Positions 10,799-20,931 of a DNA stretch of 64,000 nt are shown piece by piece. The position numbers and the translations under genes were made by a program. This stretch comes from Macrophomina tecta. Lineage: Eukaryota > Ascomycota > Dothideomycetes > Botryosphaeriales > Botryosphaeriaceae. The first letter of the stretch is position 1, and each line of letters opens with the position of its first letter. The notes under the pieces were generated by a model that was given only the letters and a program-made list of their open reading frames with translations, was not told where the DNA came from and ran no database searches. The stretch lies in contig JAKSGN010000033.1 of assembly GCA_024180945.1 (NCBI GenBank), forward strand, positions 1,550,001 to 1,614,000, written 5' to 3'.

Positions 10799-13045
10799 AT
10801 GGACTCTAGCAACGATCAACACTCTGTTTTAAGCCTCTCTAGCGCGCCCACTAGCCTCTTTTCCTCTCAACAGGACTCAGATCCTGCGCAACCCACCAAT
10901 CTTGCCGTTGATGGCCGAGGACCTGTACGCGAAGGGTGGGAGTACTTCCCATGGCAGAAATTCCGTGGATATCATGTCACAGAGTCAAAGCAGCGCAGCG
11001 GGTGGACTTGGGAGCACGCATATGACATTGAGGACGTAGAAGGGCGTACCCGCTGGGTCTGTATGTACTGCGTGCACAAGAAAGCCCACAAACCAGCTAG
11101 CTTCGCTGCTGCTGGCACTGATAATCAGGCAAGGCACCTGGTGACTGAGCACAAGGTTGAGGATCCTACAGGGAAGCGTCACGTCAAACGGGCCAAGATT
11201 TCAGTTGCTCAGCGGCTTGGACTGGATACGAATAGGCCTTCAGAGCAGGCTATTGTCAATCGCCTTGTCACATCATTCAATCCGGCGTACTTCCAGCAAC
11301 TACTCACTGATTGGGTCTCATCCGATAACATTCCTTTCCGCAAGCTTGAAAGTGAGAGATTCAGGCGCGTTCTTAGCTATTTGAATCCTGCAGTAACGTC
11401 TACTGGCAGCCTTCCAACACACTCTACTGTTCGTAAATGGCTACTTGATGAATTCAACCGCCATAAAGGGATCGTTGCTGAGCTTCTTCAGAGCTCACCT
11501 GGCCTTATACACCTTGCCTTTGACGGCTGGACGTCGTGTAATCACCTCTCTCTACTCGGTATTAACGTCTTCTTCCTTACGTTCTCTGGCACGCTTCGCA
11601 AGTTCCTTATTGGCCTCCCACACGCCGAAGGACGGCATACTGGTGACAGCCTTGCGGAAGAGGTAGCCCAGATAATTATGGAATGGGGCATTGGAGGGCA
11701 ACTTGGCTACTTTGTCACGGATAACGCGTCAAACAACGACACGTGCATGGACGCGCTAGCTGAAGAGTTTGGCTTCAATCACAAGCACCGCCGCTTGCGC
11801 TGCATTGGCCATATCATAAACCTGGTAGTCCGCCAGATCCTCTTTGGCAAGGAAGCTGACGCGTTCGAGAACGACTGCGCTCAGCCAAAGGAGCTACTCG
11901 CTGAGCTCCTACTCTGGCGCAAGAAGGGCCCTATCGGCAAGCTTCACAATATCGTCCACTGGATTCAGCGCTCAAACCTTGTCTATCAGAGACTGCACCA
12001 ACTTCAGCGGAACGAGCAAGCGTTGACTGGCGAAAACGGCCCTACCTACGAGGTTATAGAAGATAATGCGACACGATGGAACTCTACCTCCGCCATGATT
12101 GAGCGCGCAATCAAGCTACAGTCAGTCATTGACGCCCTCGTCCTCCACGAAGTTCAAGAATGGGATAAATACGTCAAGCCTCGCACTGCTAGTAGGACTC
12201 AGCCAATGCCAGCTAAGACAAAGAACAAGCCGGCAATCGTGGATGATTATCTAACCTCAGATGATTGGGCAACTCTTGCTGAATATCACTCCATCTTGAA
12301 GCCTTTTCATGAAGTCACAATCAGGCTACAAGCCAACCCAACTAGTGGTAGGTTTGGCGGCTTATGGGAAGTCCTTCCATGCATGGAGTACCTGTTGAAC
12401 AAGCTGGAGGAGGTCAAGATCCGCACAGATCAGTATCCTGACTCTCACTTCAAGGTGAACATCAATTTGGGGTGGGCTAAGCTAGATGAGTACTATCAGC
12501 TCCTTGATGATACTCCAGCTTACGTCGCAGCTTGCGCCCTTCACCCTGCCTACCGCTGGGAGTGGATTGAGGATCAGTGGGCATTCAAGAAGAGCTGGAT
12601 CAAGAAGGCAAAGGCAGCTGTTCTAAAGCTCTGGAAGGATGAGTATCAGTCAATTGCTATTGCTGAGGACCCACAGCTACCGCAGAAGCGTAAACGCGAA
12701 CATCTCAGCGAATTTGACAGCTGGCTTGCTGCCTCCAGGAGGACCAAGCATCTAGATCTGACCGAGGATGAGTACACCTACTGGCAGCTCGATACCTCTC
12801 CTACAGATGACGCAGTCACCAATCCAGTTGATTACTGGATACTACGCCGCCAGCAATACCCCCGCCTATCACGTATGGCTCTGGACCTCTTTTCTATACC
12901 GGCAATGTCGGCAGAGGTGGAGAGGATATTCAGTTTGGCAGGACAAATGGTGACGCCATTGCGCAATAGGCTGGAGGCCAATACTATAGCAGTTGGGCAG
13001 ATACTACGCTCATGGAACGCAGAAGGCATCATTGAAAGAAGTTGA
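10799..13045 (+). CDS. hAT transposase 2, intronless and apparently intact
   Basis: A single 748-aa frame with no introns or breaks. The N-terminal third has a BED-type zinc finger with CMYC and HLVTEH as likely metal ligands (about residues 97-123). The catalytic core shows LAFDGWTS (first Asp) and GYFVTDNASNNDTC (second Asp), followed by LRCIGHIINL, GPIGKLHNI and DNATRWNST. The C-terminal dimerisation region is textbook hAT (LFSIPAMSAEVERIFSLAG). The Glu of the triad should lie in the C-terminal half but I could not pin it by eye. The gene is complete and is flanked by intact ends with exact target copies, so this element is likely recent and possibly mobile. The start at 10799 is the first ATG after the TATA box. 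Confidence 0.95.
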   Translation: MDSSNDQHSVLSLSSAPTSLFSSQQDSDPAQPTNLAVDGRGPVREGWEYFPWQKFRGYHVTESKQRSGWTWEHAYDIEDVEGRTRWVCMYCVHKKAHKPASFAAAGTDNQARHLVTEHKVEDPTGKRHVKRAKISVAQRLGLDTNRPSEQAIVNRLVTSFNPAYFQQLLTDWVSSDNIPFRKLESERFRRVLSYLNPAVTSTGSLPTHSTVRKWLLDEFNRHKGIVAELLQSSPGLIHLAFDGWTSCNHLSLLGINVFFLTFSGTLRKFLIGLPHAEGRHTGDSLAEEVAQIIMEWGIGGQLGYFVTDNASNNDTCMDALAEEFGFNHKHRRLRCIGHIINLVVRQILFGKEADAFENDCAQPKELLAELLLWRKKGPIGKLHNIVHWIQRSNLVYQRLHQLQRNEQALTGENGPTYEVIEDNATRWNSTSAMIERAIKLQSVIDALVLHEVQEWDKYVKPRTASRTQPMPAKTKNKPAIVDDYLTSDDWATLAEYHSILKPFHEVTIRLQANPTSGRFGGLWEVLPCMEYLLNKLEEVKIRTDQYPDSHFKVNINLGWAKLDEYYQLLDDTPAYVAACALHPAYRWEWIEDQWAFKKSWIKKAKAAVLKLWKDEYQSIAIAEDPQLPQKRKREHLSEFDSWLAASRRTKHLDLTEDEYTYWQLDTSPTDDAVTNPVDYWILRRQQYPRLSRMALDLFSIPAMSAEVERIFSLAGQMVTPLRNRLEANTIAVGQILRSWNAEGIIERS

Positions 13046-13154
13046 GGACTCTATACACGCGGGAGTAGCTATAGCTAGCAAGAGTTAGCTAGATTGTATG
13101 GCTATCAATCTCAACACTATGCCAAGCATCACGAGATTTTGCTACGTGAACCGT

Positions 13155-13270
13155 GTGTCAATCAATTCAATTCAATCAATATCAACACCTTATTGATCAA
13201 TCAATTTGACCTTATTGGAAAATCCTATCAATCAATCAATCTGGACCCGATATTGACGTTGATTGAATTG
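13155..13270. repeat. right subterminal CAATCAAT repeat cluster of hAT 2
   Basis: Dense CAATCAAT, TTGATCAATCAA and related motifs mirror those of the left end and stop at the terminal inverted repeat. Confidence 0.8.
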
Positions 13271-13544
13271 ATTGCCACCCTGAGTGGTTGATGCAGCTCC
13301 TAATTGCGTGTTCTGAGAAGCGAGTCTCACGGGCAATTTGACGCCCAGATTTACCATCTTGCGATTGTGTAATAACCGAAACTCGTTGATCATGTGAAAG
13401 CTGATGCCTTTGCCTAGCATTGCCTGAAATTTCGCGTCCAAAGATGCGCTGCATGGTGGTGTAATGAGGCAAGGGATGAAGAGGGTACGTTGTTGTTTTG
13501 ACTCGTGCACGTCCGTGCGCCCTGACTTTTGCACGGGTGCGGTA

Positions 13545-14983
13545 CTTCCGCACAGATTGCTTGCCTTCTCGGCTATGGTCGCTAAGCAGACGCGAATCAC
13601 GAACCACGAATGCGGAACGAGTTCGGAGTACGAAGTGCCAATTTCACTCGGTTCCCGATCACATATGACTTTAGGAGACTTTAACTCTTCTATCGCAGGC
13701 ACAGAACGTTCTGGAATTCCTTGATCGATAAGAATATGCTAAGAATTGCCAGGTTGGAACATATATCACGGGTATGCTAGAATTACAGGATGAAGATCGC
13801 GCAACAAGTCAGAGGCGAACAGATGCTTCTCGTGCCTTTCTGTGCTGGGCTGCTGGAGCTGGGAGTGGAGACCAGTGTAGCCGTCGGCACGTTGCGTCAC
13901 CAGAAAGCCACATTGATGGCACAACACATCTTGATTCCTCTACGCGCTCAGCATGAGCTCATAGAGGGTGGGGTGCCTGGCTGAGATGAAAACGGATCAG
14001 TCGCAGGGCGTTGTTGCCAAGAGGTATTCAGTATGTAACCGCATGTTCTCAAGAACCTCCAGAAGAGCCCTGTGTTCTCACAGTCTTACTTACGTCTCTC
14101 TCTTAAAATATGCTTGCCTTCGAAGAAGATGCTTAGAATACCGATTGATTCAAGGCATCTGAGCATTTTCTGTACTTGGTGGTGTGGGAAGCGGACCGAG
14201 TGGGCGGACCGAGTGAGCGGAGCCAAGAGATAGTGCAGGCGAAAGCTGTGGCCTTCGGCAAAGCCTTGTGGTCCCGACTTGAGAGATTCTATATTAAACT
14301 GTTGCTTTCCCAATAGGTAGAAAACACCTAGTAGTCTGTAAACTCAGACACGACGGCAATTGTATGCAAAGCACCGTGAACCAGCGGCGAGCTCGCCTGT
14401 TTTGTTTTTTTCCTTCCTTCTTTTTTTCCTTTCGCCCCCCCCCCTTTTTTTTTTTTTGACTTCGCTTCAACCACGCCGCCGAATCGTGACCTATTCGAGT
14501 ATATTCCCTGATGCATTAGGTGGGCAGGGCTTCGTAGCATCAAGTGCTGTCAGACCACTCTCGTTGCCCATCGGAAATCCAGGTCAACCGCTCATTGTGC
14601 TTCTTCCATTCGTGATCCGGAATTGCCCAGTCTGCTTTGGCGGTTTAATGCTCGCGTTTCCAAGTACAGGTACAGCTGCACCGAAATCCTCAGGTCGATA
14701 ATTCGTTGCTTCGGTGGATGGGGGGTGGAGGAGAGAGGCGGCTTAATCCGATCCGACGCAGCGCTCAGTTTCCGCTCGGCGCTGATTGGCGGGCGGGTTG
14801 ATTTCCAATGGTTTGTCAGCCTGGCGTCTTCCCCAGCGCGCGCCAAGCCCGGCTGCTCTCTGCTAATCCATCACAAAGCAATTACGCAGTCGCCATGCTC
14901 TCGAGAACAAACCATCGTTTTCTCCACTCGCCCTGCCTGCCCCCCCCCTACGCCTATAAATCCATCCCTGCCCGGCCACGTCC
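13545..14983. other. intergenic region between mariner element and pirin gene
   Basis: No supported gene. It contains a pyrimidine-rich stretch at about 14399-14458 (T runs, a C run, then a T run) and a TATAAA at 14955-14960 close to the pirin start. Short open frames here show no family resemblance. Confidence 0.55.
14955..14960 (+). promoter_or_regulatory. candidate TATA box of the pirin gene
   Basis: TATAAA lies only 24 bp before the first in-frame ATG (14984) but 189 bp before the second (15149). A TATA box usually places the transcript start 25-35 bp downstream or more in fungi, so this spacing favours translation from the second ATG, if the box is used. Confidence 0.4.
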
Positions 14984-16165
14984 ATGCGCTTCCTTCTCTC
15001 CAGCATCGTCGTCTGCCTCGCAGCAATCGCAGCCTACTACTACCAGCTCGACTCCTCCGCCCACTTAACCACCACCGCCACCATTAGGTCCACCGCCACC
15101 TCTCTCCTCCAGCGCGTCAAGCTTCTGTCCAAGCCGCGCACCGCCACCATGTCCACCGCGACCGCCTTCCCTGGCCTCCCTGTCGTTCCGCCCTCGGACC
15201 CGGCCCTCACCAAAAACGCCACCGCCATGCGGCCCCGCAAGATCGCCAACTTCTTCCTGGCGCGCGAGCAGGCCGAAGGCGCTGGCGCCCGCGTGCGCCG
15301 CAGCATCGGCACCCCCAAGCTGCGCAACTTCTCGCCCTTCCTCATGCTCGACCACTTCTCCATCGCGCCAGGCGCCGGCTTCCCCGACCACCCGCACCGC
15401 GGCCAGGAGACCATCACCTACCTGCTGCAAGGCGGCGTCGACCACGAGGACTTTGCCGGCAACAAGGGCACCATCCACGCCGGCGACCTGCAGTTCATGA
15501 CGGCCGGCCGCGGCATCATGCACGCCGAGATGCCCGTCCAGAACCCCGACAGCTCGCCCAACGTCGGCATGCAGCTGTGGGTCGACCTGCCCGCGAAGCT
15601 GAAGGCCTGCGAGCCGCGCTATCGCGATCTGCGCGCCGCCGAGATCCCGACCGTCGACGTCGACGACGGCCGCGTGCACGTCAAGGTCATCTCCGGCCAG
15701 AGCCACGGCGTCGACAGCGTCAAGGAGCTGGCGTACACGCCCGTCTGGCTGCTTGACATCACCATCAAGCCCGGCGGCAAGATTGTCCAGGCTCTGCCGC
15801 AGGGCTTCAACGCCTTCGCCTACACCTTGTCTGGCACAGCCCGCTTCCTGACCGGCGCCGACTCCGCCGACCCGTCGGCCGAGGAGATTGAGGACAAGTC
15901 CGCGCCCGTCGGCCCCTACCACAACGTCGTCTTCGAGCAGCAGGGCGACGGCGTCGTCGCTTCGGTTGCTGCCGACGCGCCCGAGGAGGCCCGCTTCATC
16001 TTGGTCGCTGGCTTGCCGCTGGACCAGAAGGTTGTGCAGTATGGTCCGTTTGTCGTGAACAGCCAGGAGGAAGTCTACCAGGCCATGATGGATTACAGCA
16101 CCCACACGAATGGATTCGAGAGGGCCAAGGATTGGGAGAGTGAGATTGGCAAGAGTATGATGTGA
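14984..16165 (+). CDS. pirin-family cupin protein
   Basis: An intronless gene of 393 aa from the first ATG. The pirin N-terminal cupin is clear: FSPFLMLDHF, then FPDHPHRGQETITYLLQG and DLQFMTAGRGIMHAEMP, which carry the His, His, His and Glu ligands of the single iron. The C-terminal pirin domain follows (about residues 245-360). Pirins act either as nuclear redox-sensing cofactors or as quercetinase-type dioxygenases; which applies here cannot be told. The first 55 residues are not part of the family core and include a hydrophobic stretch, so they could be a targeting or anchor sequence. The second ATG (15149) sits in a much better initiation context (GCCACCATGT) and would give a standard-size pirin of 338 aa. 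It is the gene nearest the transposon block on the accessory side. Confidence 0.92.
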   Translation: MRFLLSSIVVCLAAIAAYYYQLDSSAHLTTTATIRSTATSLLQRVKLLSKPRTATMSTATAFPGLPVVPPSDPALTKNATAMRPRKIANFFLAREQAEGAGARVRRSIGTPKLRNFSPFLMLDHFSIAPGAGFPDHPHRGQETITYLLQGGVDHEDFAGNKGTIHAGDLQFMTAGRGIMHAEMPVQNPDSSPNVGMQLWVDLPAKLKACEPRYRDLRAAEIPTVDVDDGRVHVKVISGQSHGVDSVKELAYTPVWLLDITIKPGGKIVQALPQGFNAFAYTLSGTARFLTGADSADPSAEEIEDKSAPVGPYHNVVFEQQGDGVVASVAADAPEEARFILVAGLPLDQKVVQYGPFVVNSQEEVYQAMMDYSTHTNGFERAKDWESEIGKSMM

Positions 16166-17127
16166 AGCGGACGCGAGAGGAACGGGATTCAGTGCAAAAG
16201 CTTGAGCAAGGGGATGGATGTGATTAGAGGTTGATGATACCCAGCGCGCTTCCTTACTGTATAGAAATTGGATTTTTATGGTTCTGAATCTTCAGTGCTC
16301 CTCGTAAGCGAAATAATTGTTGTTTTCCAGAAGATCACACGGCGATGGCACGACAAAGTGTCAACTGTCATGCAAACGCTGAGTGTCTTGGCGGCCATGC
16401 AGCTGCGGGGTCGCCTGTTCAGATCCTCAGCCGAGGAAGGATTGATATTGCGTGCGTGTTCTCAGGTGCGTTCAAGCGTCCCTCTGAGCGACATGCCCGG
16501 TTCGAGCTTCGGGTTCTCCAAGATACGAGCTAGATCCGTGTTCCCCAACGCCGGCAGTATATAGGTTTTGCGGGCACAAACTGACACGCTAAGCTTATCA
16601 GGACCTCCTCCCACCTCATACCCTCTTTGATACGTTCGCGTTACCAATTCCAGCACGTCTGCTATCTGCTCCCCTTCAACGCATCTGGAGGCCTCGCAGC
16701 AGGTCCACTCACGATTTAGAAGCGAGTCATCAGATGTGAAACCCAGTCGGATTAATGAAGCCAGTAGCCTGTCTGGCATCAGCAGCCCCGCAGTCCCAAG
16801 GCCTTCGTGGAGCCGAATTCAACCCATCCGCTCAGAAACAACTGCGCCGAGGGAAGTATTAGGGAAGGCGAGAATGGACGAAATCCGCGCAGCCGTGCTA
16901 AATCTCCAATAATCCCCCTCCTCGCGCCCCCGTGGCCCATTTTTGAAATCCACCGCCGCCGGCCCGCCAACAAAACACTTCGCCACACGAGCCTCAACAA
17001 CAGCGCTCCCCGCACGACGCACCAACGCTCCCTTCCTCCCTTCCTCCCTCCCACCCTCTCTCTCCGCTCTCTCTCTCTCTCTCTCTCTCTTTCTCCCTCC
17101 CTCTCTCTCTCTCTCCACCTCATCATC
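16166..17127. other. intergenic region with a CT microsatellite
   Basis: Convergent 3' flanks of the pirin and FAD-oxidoreductase genes. A CT-rich microsatellite occupies about 17063-17115, immediately past the stop of the oxidoreductase. No gene is supported. Confidence 0.55.
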
Positions 17128-17837
17128 TCACCACCTCAGCGGTATCCCATGATACGCCGAAAACACCTCCCGCGGGTCATACTCCCTCTTCAGCCTCGCC
17201 AGCTCCACCAACGCGCCCTCGTCATACCCGTACAGCGCGCGCAGCGGCTCGTCGCCGCGCCCATAGTTCTGGTACAGGGGCAGCTGCGCGCGCGCATACC
17301 CGGCGCCCTCGCGCAGCGCGGCGCGCATGCTCCGGCCCGCGGCATCGAGCGCGGGCAGCAGCGCGTCGTCGGTCCACTGCAGGCCCAGCACGGCCAGCAC
17401 GGCGCTGCGGGCGCGGAAGGGGGCGGCGGCGGCGAGCAGCACGCCCTGCTGCGGCAGCACGTCGAAGCCCAGCACGGTGCTGGCCGCGTCCGGGTGGCGG
17501 CGCAGCAGGGCGGCCCAGGCGCGCCAGACGCGCAGGACGGCGCGCGCGTCCAGCGTCGCCATGTTGGCCGCGAAGAGGCTCTTGCGGAAGCCCTTGGCGC
17601 AGGTGGAGGCGGAGGCGTCGAGGAGGCGCGGCCAGGGCACGACGTCCTCCGTGTGGGACGTGAAGTTGAGGGCGAGGAGGGGCTCGACGAAGGGCAGGGC
17701 GGCGGAGCGGGGCCCGGCATAGAGGAGGCGGAGGCGGATGATGGGCTGTGGGGCGGGCGGAGGCGGGTCAGTATGTGCGCATGGCGGGGGAAGAGAAGGA
17801 TGGGGGTGGGGGGGCTGTCGGTGCTTTTCTTTCTTCC

Positions 17838-17887
<50 letters not shown>

Positions 17888-18911
17888 TGGCTCGGTCTCG
17901 CAGCCGTGGGTGGAAAGTGACTGACCTGGAGCGTGTCGGGGTCGCTCGTGAACGCCAGATAGATGGCGAGCTCGCGGGGCAACGCCAGGCGCAGTGCCTC
18001 CAGCACGGGCAGCAGCAGCTCGATTTTGTCGGCCGCGTAGACGCCGCTCAGCTGGTAGTGCAGGCCGCCGGGCGTCTGCGGGTGGGTGCGGAAGACGGCG
18101 CTGACGACGACGCCGTAGTTTTGGCCGGCGCCACGCAGTGCCCACCACAGGTCCGCGTGCGTCGCGGCCGAGACGTCTAGAATGGAGCCGTTGTGGAGGA
18201 CCAGCCGCGCGCTGTCGAGCGAGTCGGCCATGAGCCCCCATTTGCCCTGCAGCGGGCTGTGGCCGCCACCGAGCGCGACGCCCAGCGCGCCCGTGCAACC
18301 GCTGTCTCCCAGGGCTTTTATGTTTGTGAACCCCCCTCGTTAGATGGAACGAGAAAAGACGTCAGGGTATTGGGGAGGGGGGGGAAGACTCACGAAGCTC
18401 TCTGCCGTACTGATGAACCGCCTGCGCAAGGTCGCCCGACTTAATGCCCCCTCCCACCTGCACCTTCGCCGTGGCATTGTCGTAGCGCGTGTGGCTCAGC
18501 CGCCTCAGAGACACCATGATGCCGTCCTGGATCGAGGAGAGCGTTGTGCTGTAGCCGTGGCCCCCGCTTTGCGCCAGGAAGGGTATTCCCCTCGAGCTCG
18601 CATACGTGACCTGCCGGCGCCTGTCAGCATTGGTGCGTGAAGAAACGGCTACCAGGTGCACTCGCAGTCTCGGCTACGTCTTGCTCTGTGGCGACTTCTA
18701 CGACTATGGAGAAGGTAGGGCCGCTGTAGGTCGTCCAGCGCGCCGACGCTGCTGCGAAGCCGGCGTCTTTATGGTCCAGGACTGTGGCATTTTTGGACAG
18801 GCGTGCCCGCAGAATGCTGCTCGTGAGGTTGAGAGGTGAGGCTGTGGAGGTGCGGACGAGCAGTAAAGCGAGAGCCGCAAGAAGCCCCAGCAACCGGAGT
18901 TGTAATTCCAT
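17128..18911 (-). CDS. secreted FAD-linked (VAO/BBE-type) oxidoreductase
   Basis: Four exons on the minus strand: 18911-18666, 18610-18394, 18314-17926 and 17745-17128, giving 489 aa. The N-terminus (MELQLRLLGLLAALALLLV) is a signal peptide, so the enzyme is probably secreted. The FAD-binding domain has PFLAQSGGHGYS, whose His (about residue 100) is the usual covalent flavin attachment residue, and GDSGCTGALGVALGGGH, whose Cys (about 161) may form a second bond. The C-terminal berberine-bridge module ends YDPREVFSAYHGIPL. Such enzymes oxidise phenols, alcohols or sugars and are common tailoring enzymes in fungal clusters. Intron 1 would use a GCGAGT donor rather than GT. Intron 3 (180 bp) contains a CT/GT microsatellite. 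The second upstream in-frame ATG (18917) adds two residues. Confidence 0.9.
17841..17888. repeat. (CT)n(GT)n compound microsatellite
   Basis: About 15 CT units pass directly into nine GT units. It lies inside the third intron of the FAD-linked oxidoreductase, so length changes would not alter the protein. Confidence 0.95.
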
Positions 18912-19499
18912 GCGCATTTTTGTTTGATACGCGCAGAAGACATGCACTAACGTGGCGAAGGATTTCTCCGTCGAGCGGTTTCAACTGGTGGTGTTTTATA
19001 GGCCACTCAAAGTGCTCTTGGATCGCTTGGTCGGAACTTGGGGGCCGCAAGTATCGGTATCGGAATTGAGGAACCGAATGCGTCGGTGGATGGCTGGCGG
19101 CTGCTGTTGGCTTATGGCACAATTGCTAGGCATTCGCTCGCTATGGAATTCAACATGCCTTGACCGGTTCCCCCTCACATCCTAACCTTTCCTATTTTTG
19201 CATCAGGACACGAGGAAGAAGGATAGCCCCATGAAGAGTCAACCCCAATACTTCCGTCCGATAACTCTTAACAACTGCACGGCATTGGCCATCAATCCCG
19301 GGAACACATCAATTCCAGAGCTGCAGAGGACAAGCCAGTCATTCATCGTCTCTATCCCCGCCAGACCAGCCCACACCTCAGGAGAGAAACACGGGATAAA
19401 GAAGCACAGCCAGAGAGACGAGAAAAAAAAAAAAAGCGCGTGCGATGATGCATCATAGCCCCCCCACCCCAAAACTAATCCACCCACCTTCGCATCGCA
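18912..19499. other. intergenic region, no supported gene
   Basis: Promoter side of the FAD-oxidoreductase gene and 3' flank of the SDR gene, both on the minus strand. A 13-A run lies at about 19423-19435. No gene or RNA is recognised. Confidence 0.5.
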
Positions 19500-20931
19500 T
19501 CACAGCGTCCCTCCCGCCTGCCCCCTAAGCACACTCCCCAGCACCGCCTCACTCGCTTCCCACAGCTCGTCCGCCAACCGCTGATCTTCTGCATCCACAC
19601 TCGCCTCGCCCACCTCGCCAAACGGCACGAGATACGCCCCACCATATGTGCCCCTCTCCCGCTCAACCACGGGCATGGCCGCCGCAAAAATCGTCGTCGC
19701 CGCGCCATCGAACGGATCGAGCGCGCCCCTCGCGCGCTCCTCGCCGATCAGGGCGACCGTGCCGGCGGTGCCGACTCGGCCGGGGTGGATGGCGAGCGAG
19801 AGGGCGTTGGCGCCGGCGGAAGAGAAAACGCGGTGGAGGCGTTTGGCGAAGAGGATGTTGGCTAGTTTGGCGCTATTTACGTGCGCGCCAAGACGAGTGA
19901 GAAATGGATTTCGCCGGAGAGGAAGGGGAAGACAGGCTACTACTTACTATCCATACCGAGCGAAATTGCTGAGCATGTGGTCGGCGGCGCCAAAGTCTTG
20001 GTTGAAATCGTCCGCGCCGCGGAAACGCTGCCCCGCCGGGAGCATCAGGTGCAAGCTGGACGAGGTGGTGATGACTCGAGCGGCAGTGGGGCTAGATGCA
20101 GCACCGGATGAGAGGATGAGGGGGAGGAGGGTGGTTGTCAGGAGGAAGGGGGCGAGGTGGCTGTGTGTAGTTGCAGTTGGTTAGTGAGAGAGCCCACACT
20201 TTCGCTTTTGAGTGGGTTGGACTGACTTCACGGTGAATGATAAAGATATTCCATCTGGCGTGAAGTCCAGGGGCCGAGCGAGCCTGTTTTTCAGTTCACG
20301 TTATTTCTTCCGCCGTTCGGTGGTTGTGGAGGAACGAGGATATCTTACAATCCGGCGTTGTTGACCAAGATATCCAGCCGGGACTCGTTGCGTAGAAGCT
20401 GCTTTGCCGCTTTGTGCCACAGTTGTGAGCTGAAAGTGCCGAAAATACGGTACGTGAAAATTGTAGTGATGAAACATGGGCATCATACCTGCGTGAACGC
20501 TTCTCAAGTCGGCAAAGTCTGCAACAAACGGCAATAGCTGGCTGTCACTAATCTGCGTCGCCTCTTTCCGCATCTGCCGAATAGCATCCTCCGCTTTCTC
20601 ATGTGCACGGGCTCCGATGTAGACCCTGGCACCTTTGATAGCCAACTGCTGGGCAACATGATAGCCAATGCCTTGAGAGGAGCTATCATTTGCACGTAGT
20701 CAGTACTTGGCTAGAAGAAAACGGAGCGGACAATGCCTCACTTGGCGCCTGTGACTAGAGCTACCTTCCCGTGCAAGTCTGGAATAGCACCCCATGCTAG
20801 GTTCTGGAGATCTGACGTTAATCCAATTACTAGAATTACCCCGCTCGCGAGAAACCTACCGGGCTGTCATTCTCCTTGATCTGCATGACCCTGTTGATGC
20901 CATCGTGAAGAATGTCGAAGACTGAAGCCAT
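19500..20931 (-). CDS. short-chain dehydrogenase/reductase (retinol dehydrogenase-like)
   Basis: Seven exons on the minus strand: 20931-20860, 20803-20742, 20682-20489, 20409-20349, 20283-20227, 20160-19948 and 19872-19500, exactly 344 codons. The Rossmann cofactor motif is TGANSSQGIG (about residues 42-51), a form with one extra residue relative to the common TGANSGIG. It is followed by VYIGARAHEKAE, LDILVNNAG, the active-site Ser region TTSSSLH and the catalytic YGYAK (about 218-222), then HPGRVGTAG. The protein is most like the fungal retinol-dehydrogenase/WW-domain-oxidoreductase group of NAD(P)-dependent SDRs. Its substrate is unknown; the neighbouring oxidoreductases and regulator suggest a tailoring step. 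Intron density is unusually high for the region, and the last exon boundaries were chosen because each restores a conserved motif. Confidence 0.9.

Larger units (their letters stand above)
10423..13282 (+). mobile_element. hAT-superfamily DNA transposon 2, nested in the mariner element
   Basis: A 2,860-bp element with inverted termini CAGGGTGGCAATCAATTCAA (left 10423, right ending 13282) and perfect 8-bp target duplications AGTGGTTG at 10415-10422 and 13283-13290. The subterminal 100-150 bp at each end carry many short CAATCAAT/TTGATTG repeats in both orientations, the usual landing sites of hAT transposases. It is a different family from hAT 1: the termini share only the initial CAG. It carries one complete transposase gene with a TATA box and looks autonomous. 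Confidence 0.96.
9498..13454 (-). pseudogene. Tc1/mariner (DD34E) transposase, interrupted by hAT 2
   Basis: Coding segments are 13454-13291 and 10422-9498 on the minus strand. Joining them across the hAT, keeping one 8-bp target copy, gives one uninterrupted 362-aa frame. The N-terminal part has a helix-turn-helix (HDQRVSVITQSQDGKSGRQI), then a second DNA-binding helix set ending before GRPPKVS. The catalytic triad is visible as FGDECS (first Asp), WLQDGAGIHRA (second Asp) and SPDLNLQEYLW (Glu), with 34 residues between the last two, the Tc1-like DD34E spacing. The gene is inactive only because of the insertion; no other stop or frameshift is seen. It ends at the stop just left of 9498 and lies within 30-bp inverted repeats. 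Confidence 0.92.
9364..13542 (-). mobile_element. Tc1/mariner transposon, split by a nested hAT element
   Basis: The ends are 30-bp perfect inverted repeats starting CCGCACCCGTGCAAAAG (9364-9393 and 13513-13542), each abutting a TA dinucleotide (9362-9363 and 13543-13544), which is the Tc1/mariner target. Without the inserted hAT and one copy of its target duplication the element would be about 1,311 bp, a normal size for this superfamily. Its single gene runs on the minus strand and is interrupted near the 5' third by the hAT at 10423-13282. The mariner therefore arrived first. Confidence 0.95.

Noticed and set aside
15065..16105. 346-aa minus-strand frame opposite the pirin gene
   Set aside because: It is a GC-driven shadow of the pirin coding sequence, which has clear conserved motifs on the plus strand.
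16807..18180. 457-aa plus-strand frame
   Set aside because: It runs antisense through the FAD oxidoreductase exons, introns and microsatellites; low complexity and no domain.
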